Shown: positions 17,407 through 27,008, counted from the first letter of the stretch. The stretch is 64,000 nt of DNA from Phycisphaerae bacterium (GCA_028289375.1 JANQQK010000046.1:1-64000), one strand, 5' to 3'. Notes: generated from the letters alone by a model not told the origin. Numbers and translations are program-made.

Positions 17407-19116
17407 ATGTTGAGACGACCGAGAGCGTCGTGGTTGATGGCGTTGACGGTATGTGCGATGTGCGCGCCGGCGGTGCCGGCTGGCGAGGAGCATCGTCTGC
17501 TGGCGATCATGGAAAGCGAACTGAAGCTCTCCATGGAGAAGCTCGAAGCGCCTGACGGCACGAAGCCCTACTTCCTCCAGTACAACGTGACGGATGAGAA
17601 GTCGGTGACGATTGGTGCGACACTCGGTGCACTGACCTTCGACGACGCGTCACACAACCGCTACCTGGACATCGATCTGCGCTGCGGCGACTACACGCTG
17701 GACAGCACGCACCAGATTCGCGATCAGGGTTTTGGCGGGCGCATGGGCATGTTCCGCGGGCGGACGTCGCTGCCCTTGGAAGGCGATGCGCTGGCAACGC
17801 GACATGCGTTGTGGCTGAAGACGGATGAGCAGTTCAAGCAGGCATCCAAGCGACTCGCACAGGTACAAGCCAATGTGAAGGTCAAGGTCGAGGAAGAAGA
17901 TCAGTCGGACGATTTCACACGCGAGGATCCGGAGGTCTACATCGGGAAGTTCATCGAGCAGAAGATCGATCAGAAGGCCTGGTCAAAGCGCGTGAAGAAG
18001 TGGTCCGAGGCGTTTCGCAATCACCCTGATGTCTACAACTCAAGTGTGACGCTGACTGGGCGTGTGAACAACCGGTTGGCGGTCAATTCCGAGACCAGCA
18101 AGTTGCAGTTCGGTCGCGGCTGGTGGCGGATCGGCATTCAAGCATCGACAATCGCCGACGACGGGATGGAACTGTTCCAGTATTCGTCGTTTGATGCACA
18201 CACGCCTGAAGGACTGCCGGGTGACGCCACGGTCGAGGCGGCGGTCAAGCAGGTCATCGCCGAGTTGGAGGCACTTCGGGTCGCCCCATTGGTGGAACCC
18301 TACACGGGACCAGCCATTTTCATGAATCGTGCAAGCGGCGTGTTTTTCCATGAGATCTTCGGGCACCGGATTGAAGGACATCGCCAAAAGGACGTCGAGG
18401 AGGGTCAAACGTTCGCGAAAAAGATCGGCAAGGAAGTGCTGCCGGACTTTCTCAGCGTCACGGATGATCCGACCAAAGCCAAGTTCGGAAACATCGAGTT
18501 GAACGGGCATTACCTGTTTGACGAGGAGTGTGTTTCGGGGCAGCCGGTCCATCTCGTTGAGAGTGGGATTCTCAAGACATTCTTGCTGTCGCGGTCGCCA
18601 ACGCGCGGTTTTACAAAGTCGAATGGCCATGGTCGTGCGCAACCGGGGCTGCCGGTGGTGGCGCGGCAGGGCAACCTGATGGTCGAGTCGGCCAAGCAGG
18701 TGTCGTTTCCGAAGCTTCGTGAGATGCTCAAGGATGAGTGCAGAAAGCAAAACAAGGAGTATGGCCTGCTCTTCAAGGATATTTCCGGCGGTTTCACGAC
18801 AACGCGTCGGTTCGGCCCGCAGGCGTTCAAGGTGTTGCCGATCATCGTTTACAAAGTGTACGCCGATGGTCGTGAGGATGAGTTGGTGCGCGGCGTCGAC
18901 GTGGTGGGCACGCCGCTGACCTGCTTCTCGAAGATCCTCGCCACCGCCGACGATCACGATGTCTTCAACGGCATCTGCGGGGCGGAGTCGGGCAGTGTGC
19001 CGGTGTCGGCAATTTCACCGAGCATCCTTGTTGAGCAGATTGAAATCGAGAAGAAGCAGAAGGCGCAGGATCGCCCACCGATTCTCGCACCGCCGATAGC
19101 TGCGAACTCCAAGTAA
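17407..19116 (+). CDS. Exported TldD-like metallopeptidase with complete zinc site
   Basis: A 569-residue protein of the TldD/PmbA (peptidase U62) family. The zinc motif HEIFGHRIEGH starts at His315, giving HExxxH with His315, Glu316 and His320. The distal Cys ligand is Cys524 in GICGAESGSVPVS, matching the Cys that completes the TldD site. TldD proteins in proteobacteria are cytoplasmic, whereas this one begins with a hydrophobic signal sequence (ASWLMALTVCAMCAPAVPAG), implying export. The ATG at 17407 has AGG about seven bases upstream and precedes the signal peptide; the frame extends further upstream without support. The paralogue lacking the zinc site starts 66 bases downstream. TldD/TldE complexes cleave unfolded or modified peptides, but the substrate here is unknown. 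Confidence 0.87.
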   Translation: MLRRPRASWLMALTVCAMCAPAVPAGEEHRLLAIMESELKLSMEKLEAPDGTKPYFLQYNVTDEKSVTIGATLGALTFDDASHNRYLDIDLRCGDYTLDSTHQIRDQGFGGRMGMFRGRTSLPLEGDALATRHALWLKTDEQFKQASKRLAQVQANVKVKVEEEDQSDDFTREDPEVYIGKFIEQKIDQKAWSKRVKKWSEAFRNHPDVYNSSVTLTGRVNNRLAVNSETSKLQFGRGWWRIGIQASTIADDGMELFQYSSFDAHTPEGLPGDATVEAAVKQVIAELEALRVAPLVEPYTGPAIFMNRASGVFFHEIFGHRIEGHRQKDVEEGQTFAKKIGKEVLPDFLSVTDDPTKAKFGNIELNGHYLFDEECVSGQPVHLVESGILKTFLLSRSPTRGFTKSNGHGRAQPGLPVVARQGNLMVESAKQVSFPKLREMLKDECRKQNKEYGLLFKDISGGFTTTRRFGPQAFKVLPIIVYKVYADGREDELVRGVDVVGTPLTCFSKILATADDHDVFNGICGAESGSVPVSAISPSILVEQIEIEKKQKAQDRPPILAPPIAANSK

Positions 19117-19182
19117 GTTGACAACGAGCAAGAGACCATGAGTAGATCAAGAGAAGCAAGAAACGAAACAGGAAGGTCCATC

Positions 19183-20889
19183 ATGGATTGCATGAAATAT
19201 GCGTGTCTGTCGCTGATGTTGGCGGGTTCGGCTGTGGAGTCGTTGGCTGCGTCGGATGATTTGGCGGCGGAAATGAAAAAGGATGTCGTGCTTCGGGCGA
19301 TGGTCGATGAGTTGGGACGCAGCGGTTCGAAGCTCGAACTGGAAGACCTCGAACGTCCGTATTTCATCGAGTATGCCCTGAACGACAGCTACAGCGCTTC
19401 GGTGTCGGCTGATCTGGGAGCTGTGGCAAGTGAGAACGAACGTCATGGCCGACAGCTGCGCGTCGATGTGCGTGTGGGATCGTACGAACTGGACAACACG
19501 AATTTCGCGGATCGGTTTGGCGGATTTGGACGCTTTGGCGGATTTGCACCAATTCCAGTGGAGAATGACTACACCGCCATTCGTCAGGCCATCTGGTGGA
19601 TGACGGATCGCGACTACAAGGACGTGGTCGAGTCTTTCGAGCGCAAGAAGGCGTTCATGGAAACGGTCGTCATCGAAGACAAGCCCAACGACTTTCTGCA
19701 GGTCGAGCCGACCGTCTACTTCGAGGACCACGTGTCGGAAGGACCGGACGTGTCGAAGCTGCGCTCGCTGGCGGTCACGCTGTCGGGCGTTTTCCGCAAG
19801 CATGGGGGCATTAAGAACTCGAACGTGAGTGTCTCGATGGTGACGGGGAACAAGTACCTCGTAAACTCCGAGGGCACACGGATGCGGCAGTCGGGCGCAC
19901 GGGTCACGGTATCGGTGACGGCGTCGGTGCAGGCGGAGGACGGAATGGAGTTGTCCGATTCGATCACGATTCACCGGCGGTCACTCGCGGACCTTCCGAA
20001 GCTGGCAGAATTGCGCGGCAAGTGCGACGAATTGGCCGCACGCATGGTGAAGCTCAGCAAGGCGCCGCTGTTGGATTCCTACACCGGTCCGGTTCTGTTT
20101 GAACCATCCGCGGCAGCGAGCATTTTCTACGGCAACTTTGCGCGGCGCTTCTCGGGCGGGCAGCGACCGGTCGGCAGCCGAAGCGATCCGAACGACTTCG
20201 AGAACAAAATCGGCAAGCGTATTCTGCCGAAGTATCTGAACGTCGTGGACGACCCGACGGCTGCAACGATGCACGATCAGCAGTTGATGGGGCACTATGA
20301 TTACGACGATCAGGGCGTGAAGGCGTCACGGGTTGAATTGGTCAAGGGTGGCCGGCTGAAGAGTCTGCTGATATCGCGCAATCCATCGAAGACATTCAAG
20401 AAATCGACCGGGCATGGGCGAGGTTCGTTCGGGCCACGGGCGTCTGTGGGTTGCCTGGTGGTGTCTGCTGATGAAACGATGAGCGAGGAGGAACTTCGCG
20501 AGGAACTCTGGGAGGCGGCGTCTGATGAGGGACTTGAGTTCGCCCTGCGGATTGCGTCGCTGGGAAGTGCTCAGGAATCCGGTGGCGGTATGTTCGGACG
20601 GTTCCGCGGTCGCGGTGCGACGGTGCCACTGGAGATGTACAAGGTGTACGAGGATGGCCGCGAGGAGTTGGTTCGCGGAGCGGAAATCGCGCGCATCGAC
20701 CTGAAGGCCTTCAAACGCATGCTCGGTGTCGGCGACAAGCCACACGTCATGAATCGCAGCACAAGCGGTGGCACGACGGTCGTCGCACCAGCGATGCTGT
20801 TCGAGGAACTCGATCTCGCGAAGATCGATCGCGATTTCGATCGACCACCGATTCTTAATAATCCGGTCGCGCGCTCCGCTGTGGATTAG
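19183..20889 (+). CDS. Exported TldD-like protein lacking the zinc site
   Basis: A 568-residue paralogue of the upstream gene with the same length and order of conserved blocks, including YFIEYALNDSYSASVSADLG, YTGPVLFEPSAAAS, KSTGHGRGSFGP and YKVYEDGREELVRGAE. At the position of HEIFGHRIEGH it reads IFYGNFARRFSGG, and the C-terminal Cys block is replaced by NRSTSGGTTVVAP. No metal ligand remains, so it cannot be a peptidase of this type by itself. In known TldD/TldE pairs one subunit is also metal-free, which suggests a heterodimer. A signal peptide (CLSLMLAGSAVESLAA) follows the ATG at 19183, whose ribosome binding site AGGAAGG lies six bases upstream. Export of both partners is the unusual point. 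Confidence 0.84.
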   Translation: MDCMKYACLSLMLAGSAVESLAASDDLAAEMKKDVVLRAMVDELGRSGSKLELEDLERPYFIEYALNDSYSASVSADLGAVASENERHGRQLRVDVRVGSYELDNTNFADRFGGFGRFGGFAPIPVENDYTAIRQAIWWMTDRDYKDVVESFERKKAFMETVVIEDKPNDFLQVEPTVYFEDHVSEGPDVSKLRSLAVTLSGVFRKHGGIKNSNVSVSMVTGNKYLVNSEGTRMRQSGARVTVSVTASVQAEDGMELSDSITIHRRSLADLPKLAELRGKCDELAARMVKLSKAPLLDSYTGPVLFEPSAAASIFYGNFARRFSGGQRPVGSRSDPNDFENKIGKRILPKYLNVVDDPTAATMHDQQLMGHYDYDDQGVKASRVELVKGGRLKSLLISRNPSKTFKKSTGHGRGSFGPRASVGCLVVSADETMSEEELREELWEAASDEGLEFALRIASLGSAQESGGGMFGRFRGRGATVPLEMYKVYEDGREELVRGAEIARIDLKAFKRMLGVGDKPHVMNRSTSGGTTVVAPAMLFEELDLAKIDRDFDRPPILNNPVARSAVD

Positions 20890-21145
20890 GCGTGTTGATT
20901 GGTGCGACCTTAGGGAGAGGATGATTTCGTTTGGTTTGATTTTGCAGGAGAAATTGATTTTTTGACTCTGATGCCATGACATGCATCGTGACGTAATCTG
21001 CCTGATTGAAGGGAGTTATGACCATTGGGCGCCTGAAGGTCGGCGCGGCCGGAGGCGATATTGGGGTTGACCAGCGTCAAAAACAATTGGTAATTTACCG
21101 AAATATTGGTTGCGTTTCCGCTCTCACTTCTCAGGAGTCAAGAAA

Positions 21146-21895
21146 ATGGCCACGGCACGTCAAATCGGATCGCGAGGGCAACGAATGTTCAGAGCATTGG
21201 AATCGGTGCTCATCTTCGGATTGGTGGCTTGCTGTGTATGTGCTCAAAGCCAGCCAAACGACGCGACTGAAAATGTTGGTAACGGGTTGCCGGAAAAGAT
21301 CACACTTGAGTTCTTATGGGACCATCCGATCATTCACAGTGCGAATGGCCATGTCGAGCGTTTGGCTGATGGTACATGGCAGATTGTGCTTGAGGATATG
21401 GAGAGTCCATTGGAATTTGTCCCCGTGCGCGGCAAGTCGGACTTTCCGGAACGCGCCATGGTTGAGGGTAGAGTTGATATTGGTGTTCATGGAAACCTGA
21501 TGGTTCTGGGTGTAAATACGGAAGCCGGTGTGTCACATCAGGCTGCGATCGAGTTGACCGAGGATGAAGCCGTAAAGATCAGCGACGGCAATCGGCGTCG
21601 CCTTCTGAATCCGCCAACGACCCGTGAATCGCTGAAGAAACTGGAGGAGATCCGGAAGCGTCTTCTGATCATGTCGCAACAGGCCACGCTGTTGCCACAA
21701 TTCGGAATGCTTGGGGAGATCACAGCGGCACAAAGCTCTCTCCAGGCATGTCCGGGTGGTTCCTGTATTTGTTTTCTCGTGTGCCGGGCCTGTTGTCCTG
21801 CTGGAACCCTGCCGTCGTGTACCTGCATTTTCCTGGAACAGTATTCATGTCAATGCACTACAGTGGAAACCACGAATCGTGCACCCGATGAGTAG
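21146..21895 (+). CDS. Secreted protein of unknown function with cysteine-rich tail
   Basis: A 249-residue protein not recognised as any family. It has a signal sequence (ALESVLIFGLVACCVCAQ), then a soluble region of about 155 residues, then a compact tail near the end with about ten cysteines. The tail contains the stretches ACPGGSCICFLVC, ACCPAGTLPSCTC and YSCQC. It ends with a short charged segment. Cys spacing of this kind suggests disulphide cross-links outside the cell or a processed small peptide. The start at 21146 has GGAG about eight bases upstream. The gene is followed by a strong terminator and preceded by a 256-base gap, so it is likely a single transcription unit. Confidence 0.75.
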   Translation: MATARQIGSRGQRMFRALESVLIFGLVACCVCAQSQPNDATENVGNGLPEKITLEFLWDHPIIHSANGHVERLADGTWQIVLEDMESPLEFVPVRGKSDFPERAMVEGRVDIGVHGNLMVLGVNTEAGVSHQAAIELTEDEAVKISDGNRRRLLNPPTTRESLKKLEEIRKRLLIMSQQATLLPQFGMLGEITAAQSSLQACPGGSCICFLVCRACCPAGTLPSCTCIFLEQYSCQCTTVETTNRAPDE

Positions 21896-21967
21896 TCAGT
21901 AGAACATCCGGACGGGAGAATTTCCCGCTTCTCGCAAAGACGCACATTGCGAAGTCCTGTAATGATG

Positions 21968-22012
21968 AAAAAGCAACCCGCGGTGGATCGATCCACTGCG
22001 GGTTGCTTTTTT
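21968..22012. terminator. Strong intrinsic terminator, possibly bidirectional
   Basis: A long inverted repeat pairs AAAAAGCAACCCGC with GCGGGTTGCTTTTT around an inner stem, GTGGAT with ATCCAC. T tracts lie on the plus-strand 3' side and, as the A run, on the opposite strand. It sits between the convergent genes ending at 21895 and 22073 and can serve both. Confidence 0.92.
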
Positions 22013-22072
22013 CCTTGTGCCTGTTGGCTGATCTACTGTCAATGCCGCGTCATTTCAACGGAATGAAACCCC

Positions 22073-24070
22073 TTATCGTCCGCCGAGTTTGACATCAATG
22101 ATGACGTCGCTGTCTCCACGACGCACCGTCACCTTGACGACGTCGCCGGGTTTGTTGTTTCGCAGGGCGGCCATGTAATCCTGGATGTTGGCGATTTTGG
22201 CGTCGCCGATGCGTGTGATGACGTCGCCGGTCTGCATGCCGGCCTTTTCGGCAGGTCCGCCGCTGCTCACGCCGTCGATGGCCATGCCGACGTTGTTGTC
22301 GGCGTAACCGGGCATGATGCCCATGACGACCCCGGAACGCCGACCGGAGACCTGTGCCCGCGCTTTGACTTCATTGTACGTGACGCGGTCGTCACGCTCG
22401 CTGATGTCGTAGGCGATGGCTGCGACGACGTCTGTGACTCGGGCGCCGCCTTCGGCGTTGACCTTGTCGACGTCGTCGTTTGGACGGTGGTAGTCGCCGT
22501 GCAGGCCGGTGAAGACATGCACGGACGGAATCTTCTTTTCGTAGAACGGCGAATGATCGCTCGGACCGCTCGCGCTCTCACTGCCGCGCAGGACCATACC
22601 GGCGTCGCTGACGTGTCGGGCGATCATCGTCTCGAACTCCTCCGCAGCTTTGGTCCCGAAAACCTGCAGGGTTTGGCCGTCCTCGTCGAACCGGCCGATC
22701 ATGTCCATGTTGATCATGGCCACCGTGTCTTCCAGCGGGACGGTCGGATTTTCGACGTAGTGCTTGCTGCCAAGCAGTCCTACTTCTTCGGCGGTAAAGG
22801 CGATGAGCATGACGCTGCGCTTAAGCGGGCGGCGGGCGGCGAGGATGCGTCCTGACTCGATGATGCCCGCAGTGCCCGATGCGTTGTCGTCGGCGCCGTT
22901 GTGAATGCGTGGGGTGTTGTCGCTGCGGTCACTGCGGAGCATCATCGACGTCGGGGCCTTGCCGAGATGGTCGTAGTGTCCACCGATGACGACGAATTCG
23001 TGCGACAACGGCCCATCGCCAGGAATGATGCCGATGACGTTGCGTTCGCGCGTGTAAGACTTCTGCACGCCGCTGTCACCGGACATGCGGATGCCGGCGA
23101 GCACGCGCGAGACATTCTGCCCTTCGTCGGCAGCAGCCTGGAGGGAGGCTTGTGCGTCGGAACCACCAGCCGCGAGCAATGCAGAGGCCATCTCCTGCGT
23201 GATGTGGAAGGACGGGATGCCGAAATCGGATCGCTGAGCACGGAAGCGCATCAGTCGATCCTCGACGTTGTCGTCGTGACGGTTCACGATCAGGACGGCG
23301 GCGGCCCCTTTTTCCTTGGCGGTGTACACCTTGTTCCGGAACGTGGCCTTCCGCGTTGTCTGCCCCGGACCACCCCACGACGGCGGTTCGCGACGAAGCA
23401 TCAACACGACCTTGTCGGTGACATCGATGCCCGCGTAGTCGTCATGATTCTCCTCAGGGTTCACGATGCCATAGCCAACAAACGCGACCTCGCCATCGAA
23501 CGAATCGCCGCCGGAGAAACCGAACGGGATGTAATCGGTACCGCGCGCGATGGGCATGCTGATGCCATCGACCGCGAAGTTGTGCTCATCGGTCAGCTTG
23601 CCGCCCAGGGCGACGTCAAACTCCTGGAAGTAGGTACCGTTGTCACCACCCGGTTGAGCACCGATGAGGGCGTATTGACCGGCGATGTAGGCGGCAGCCT
23701 GATCGATGCCGCGTGACCCAATGCCGCGACCACCCAGGTTGTCGTCAGCGAGGACAGCCACGTGCGCGAGAAAATCATCGGGGTGCACCTTGAGGGCAGC
23801 GGCGGACCGCTCCTTGGCACCGGGCGATGGAATGGAGACAGCCTCGACGACCGCAGTCGGGGTCGAATCGGCGGCTGGCTTCGTTTCGACAGGAGTGACG
23901 GCAGCCGCCGGTTCCGCAGACGCCATCTCCGGTGCCGCAGGTTGCGGACCAGTATGGTGCTGCATGGTCGTGATGGGCTTTGATTCCGGTGCCTCGCAAC
24001 CGGCGAGGGTGAATACAACCGACAGCATGGCAGTCGTGCTGAGGATTCGTCGCATGGAAGTTTCGTGCAC
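22073..24070 (-). CDS. M28-family aminopeptidase lipoprotein with C-terminal PDZ domain
   Basis: A 665-residue protein. A short signal ends in the lipobox TLAGC (Cys25), followed by a Pro/Ala-rich linker. A PA-like insert domain lies near residues 150-300. The M28 catalytic residues follow: GGHYDHLG, NGADDNASGTAG, AFTAEEVGLLGS, MINMDMIGR and LHGDYHRPNDD, giving the two-zinc set of His, Asp, Glu, Asp and His. The last 90 residues form a PDZ domain (SSGGPAEKAGMQTGDVITRI). PDZ-containing M28 peptidases trim or import peptides outside the cytoplasm. The GTG at 24070 has GGAG nine bases upstream; a later ATG lacks a site. Confidence 0.92.
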   Translation of the reverse strand: MHETSMRRILSTTAMLSVVFTLAGCEAPESKPITTMQHHTGPQPAAPEMASAEPAAAVTPVETKPAADSTPTAVVEAVSIPSPGAKERSAAALKVHPDDFLAHVAVLADDNLGGRGIGSRGIDQAAAYIAGQYALIGAQPGGDNGTYFQEFDVALGGKLTDEHNFAVDGISMPIARGTDYIPFGFSGGDSFDGEVAFVGYGIVNPEENHDDYAGIDVTDKVVLMLRREPPSWGGPGQTTRKATFRNKVYTAKEKGAAAVLIVNRHDDNVEDRLMRFRAQRSDFGIPSFHITQEMASALLAAGGSDAQASLQAAADEGQNVSRVLAGIRMSGDSGVQKSYTRERNVIGIIPGDGPLSHEFVVIGGHYDHLGKAPTSMMLRSDRSDNTPRIHNGADDNASGTAGIIESGRILAARRPLKRSVMLIAFTAEEVGLLGSKHYVENPTVPLEDTVAMINMDMIGRFDEDGQTLQVFGTKAAEEFETMIARHVSDAGMVLRGSESASGPSDHSPFYEKKIPSVHVFTGLHGDYHRPNDDVDKVNAEGGARVTDVVAAIAYDISERDDRVTYNEVKARAQVSGRRSGVVMGIMPGYADNNVGMAIDGVSSGGPAEKAGMQTGDVITRIGDAKIANIQDYMAALRNNKPGDVVKVTVRRGDSDVIIDVKLGGR

Positions 24071-24192
24071 GGTGTGTTACTCCTGTTATTCCGGGGGAAA
24101 TCCTGGCTCGATGCGATGATAGCGAGTGGCGGGTGGCTGGCCAAGGCAGGCAGGTCTGACATCGTCTGCAAGTGGGCGTAGAATCGGACGAT

Positions 24193-26685
24193 ATGGAAGA
24201 TCAGCGTCCACACAGCGTGCCCACCGCCGCGATTTGTATGATTCTGTTGGTGATCGGCGTCGTCGCGGGTTGGCCATCAATTCATGGCGGTTTTCTCAGC
24301 GGTGACGACTATCACCTCATCCGCGATCACGTGCTGGTCAATCACCCTTCGCTCGAACACGCCGTCAAGCTATTCACCATCGTTCACCGCGACTTGTACC
24401 AACCCATCCCGCTGCTGAGCTTTCAGATCGACTTCGCGATCATCAGACAACTGGGTTTGCAGCCCGTGACGGATGGTCCGCAGGCCGGCGCGTGGGTGTT
24501 TCATCTGACCAACATTCTGCTGCACGCGATCAACGGCCTGTGCGTGTTCTTCGTGGTCGCGCGCTTGAGTCGAGACCGCACCGTCGGCTTCGTCGCTGCC
24601 TTGCTGTTCGCGTGTCATCCGTTGGCGAGCGAGCCGATCGGGTGGCTCAATGGGCGGATGATGATGCTGAGCACATTGTTCACGCTGCTTTCGCTGGTGG
24701 CGTTTGATCGGTTCGGCGAGAAGACGACGTGGTGGCGCGCAGCGTTGACGGTTCTGTGCGTCGTGGCGGCGCACATGAGCAAGGTGAGTTTGGCAATTCC
24801 TTTCCTGCTGCTGGTGTTTCCGCTGATGCGTCGGCAGATGCCCGGCCGGGGATGGTGGATGTTGTGGGCGGTCGTGTTTGCTGTGACGGTTGGATTCGGC
24901 GGGTACAACGTCTACACGAGTGAGGAGATGTTCGATCGCGCCGAGGGCGAGATGGCTGGCCCGCCGGTGGTGAATGTCATTCTTGCGCTCGGGCAGTATT
25001 TCCGTCACTTCGTCGCTCCGATTGGATTGTCATCATGGTATCCGCCGCCGAACAACGTCGGATTCGGTCATCCCGACTTCGTGGCAGCATTGGTCACCGT
25101 GCTGCTTGTCGGTGTCATTGCGTTGGCGTGCGTGCGACGAACGTGGGTCCCGATCCTCGCGCTGATCTGGTTCATGGCCGCCGTCGGTCCGACGCTGCCA
25201 TTCTTTCCGGCGCGGCGGGCGCTTGCCGCGGATCGCTACGTCTACCTGCCGAACGTCGGACTCTGCTGGTTGGCTGGTTGTGCGATCGTCTGGATCGTCG
25301 GTCGTTGGAAACCGTCGGCCACAGCCGCTAAGCGATACGCCGTCGCGGTTGGCGTTGTTGCAGCAGGCTGTCTGATGCCGGGATTGTGGAACGCCCTTGG
25401 CTTCTATCGCGACAACATCGCCGCCTCCGACCGCATCGCGACCTGCTTTCCCGATGAACCGGGCGTGTATGACGCGTCGGCGTGGGCACGGTATCGGGAG
25501 GGGCAATACGCCGAAGCCATCGAGGTTGCCCAACGTGAATTGGACCAGCATTACGATGTGATGGCCCACAAGGTATTCATGGTCGTGGGCATGTCGCAAT
25601 ATCGACTCGGGCGGATCGACGACGCCATCGACACGCTGCGTGCAGCCGTCGCGCACAAGCCGGACTACGGCAAGTGTTATTCGCGACTCGCGCAGGTCCT
25701 GGCGGCGGCTGGGCAGACCGAAGAGGCGATTGTTCAGTATGAACGGGCCGCCGAGATCATGCCCTTTTACAATCCCGGCCTGCTGCCACTGGCTCGGCTG
25801 TATCGCGAGACGGGAAGGCTGGCCGACGCGCGGTCGACGTATGAACAGGTACTGAGAAACAACCCCTATGACGTTCATGCACACCTTGCCATGGCAGAGC
25901 TGGACCTCGCGGATGACCGCAACGCCAAGGCTGCCGATCGATTGAAAGAGCTCTTGGGCTGGATGCCCGAGAACAGCGTCGCCCGGACGAATCTCGCGGT
26001 GGCCTTCGATCGACTGGGCGACACCGCTGCAGCAAGGAACGCTTATGAGCGGGCAATCGTCGACGCCCCAAACAACATGACCGCCTACGTGAACTTGGCC
26101 AGCTTGCATCAACGCACAGGCGACCTGCAATCGGCGCAGCGGGTGTACGATATTGGCCTGCAAAAATTCATGAACGACCTGACGTTCCAGATTCTGTATC
26201 ACGACTTCGCGATCGCAGCCGGATACCCCGAACGTTCGTTGGCCGCTTTGAATCGGGTCATTACTTCGGACAGCGGTTGGGCGGCGTGGCGAATCTACAT
26301 CCAAGCCCAAGTGTGCGTGGCCAACCGAGCATCGCCATGTGCGTGCACGTTTCCCACCGACATCGGTTCGTTCGTGAGCCTGCTTGACTTGGGACGACTG
26401 CTCTGTGCCTTGCATCAGGACGACACTACGACCGTAGTCACGCTGACCAATCGCATCGTCGCGACGGATACTCACGACCCGCCCGACACATTCGATCGCC
26501 TGCTTGGCGATATGGAACGTCTGTCGCTGGCATCCCCGGACAATCCGTGGCCACTCTACATCACCACACAAGTGCTGCGTCGTCAGAATCGTACAGAACT
26601 GGCAGACTTGATGATGGCAGAATTCGATCGACTCTGCAGAGGCGAAGCGTGTTCCTCTCGCCGTGCCGAACTAGGGATTGACTGA
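24193..26685 (+). CDS. TMTC-like GT-C membrane protein with C-terminal TPR repeats
   Basis: A protein of about 830 residues. The N-terminal half has about ten membrane segments. A first periplasmic loop carries GDDYHLIRDHVLVNHPS and HRDLYQPIPLLSFQIDF, matching the acidic catalytic loop of GT-C mannosyltransferases such as the TMTC family. The C-terminal 430 residues contain about seven tetratricopeptide repeats, for example GDTAAARNAYERAIVDAPNN and GRIDDAIDTLRAAVAHKPDY. The likely role is a polyprenol-dependent O-glycosyltransferase for exported proteins, with TPRs contacting the acceptor. The start is uncertain between GTG 24172 and ATG 24193. Its end overlaps the convergent gene by 15 bases. 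Confidence 0.8.
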   Translation: MEDQRPHSVPTAAICMILLVIGVVAGWPSIHGGFLSGDDYHLIRDHVLVNHPSLEHAVKLFTIVHRDLYQPIPLLSFQIDFAIIRQLGLQPVTDGPQAGAWVFHLTNILLHAINGLCVFFVVARLSRDRTVGFVAALLFACHPLASEPIGWLNGRMMMLSTLFTLLSLVAFDRFGEKTTWWRAALTVLCVVAAHMSKVSLAIPFLLLVFPLMRRQMPGRGWWMLWAVVFAVTVGFGGYNVYTSEEMFDRAEGEMAGPPVVNVILALGQYFRHFVAPIGLSSWYPPPNNVGFGHPDFVAALVTVLLVGVIALACVRRTWVPILALIWFMAAVGPTLPFFPARRALAADRYVYLPNVGLCWLAGCAIVWIVGRWKPSATAAKRYAVAVGVVAAGCLMPGLWNALGFYRDNIAASDRIATCFPDEPGVYDASAWARYREGQYAEAIEVAQRELDQHYDVMAHKVFMVVGMSQYRLGRIDDAIDTLRAAVAHKPDYGKCYSRLAQVLAAAGQTEEAIVQYERAAEIMPFYNPGLLPLARLYRETGRLADARSTYEQVLRNNPYDVHAHLAMAELDLADDRNAKAADRLKELLGWMPENSVARTNLAVAFDRLGDTAAARNAYERAIVDAPNNMTAYVNLASLHQRTGDLQSAQRVYDIGLQKFMNDLTFQILYHDFAIAAGYPERSLAALNRVITSDSGWAAWRIYIQAQVCVANRASPCACTFPTDIGSFVSLLDLGRLLCALHQDDTTTVVTLTNRIVATDTHDPPDTFDRLLGDMERLSLASPDNPWPLYITTQVLRRQNRTELADLMMAEFDRLCRGEACSSRRAELGID

Positions 26686-26976
26686 TTCTGCCGGTGGCGG
26701 TTCCGGTGTTGCGGTGAATCGGCCACGCTGTGTGATGAACAGCGTTACGGCTGCGATCAGGAAGGTCAGAATCGCAATCGTCACGCGCCAGCGCTGCAGG
26801 CGGACCTGCTTTTCAGCTGCAGCGGCGGACCGTTCGGCCGGTGTTGGCCCCTCCGACATCGGTCCGGCCGTCGCGTGGGTCGTTGCGTGTTCTGCTTTGG
26901 CTTTCTTCTTCTCAGCCTTGGACGCTGCCTTGGCTGCCTTTTTGACGCTTTTGCAATCGTCGGCGTGATCGGTCAT
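26671..26976 (-). CDS. Small hypothetical protein with charged N terminus and one membrane helix
   Basis: A 101-residue protein with no family I recognise. The N-terminal 60 residues are rich in Lys, Ala and Glu (KAAKAASKAEKKKAKAEHA), likely helical or disordered. A single membrane helix lies near residues 68-86 (VTIAILTFLIAAVTLFITQ), and a Pro-rich tail follows. With the charged part at the N terminus, it is probably a tail-anchored inner-membrane protein. Its 3' end overlaps the convergent TPR gene by 15 bases. The composition is plausible for a real protein, although low complexity weakens the case. Confidence 0.6.
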   Translation of the reverse strand: MTDHADDCKSVKKAAKAASKAEKKKAKAEHATTHATAGPMSEGPTPAERSAAAAEKQVRLQRWRVTIAILTFLIAAVTLFITQRGRFTATPEPPPAESVNP

Positions 26977-27008
26977 GGGTAGGCCGTCGAAAGAACGCGG
27001 AGTGTAGA

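Noticed and set aside
20921-20965. 14-codon frame with AGGGAG upstream in the gap after the second TldD-like gene
   Set aside because: Too short and with no further support such as a terminator or unusual composition.
25033-26571. Long minus-strand open frame opposite the TPR protein
   Set aside because: The opposite strand encodes a clear GT-C/TPR protein; the minus frame has no recognisable domain.
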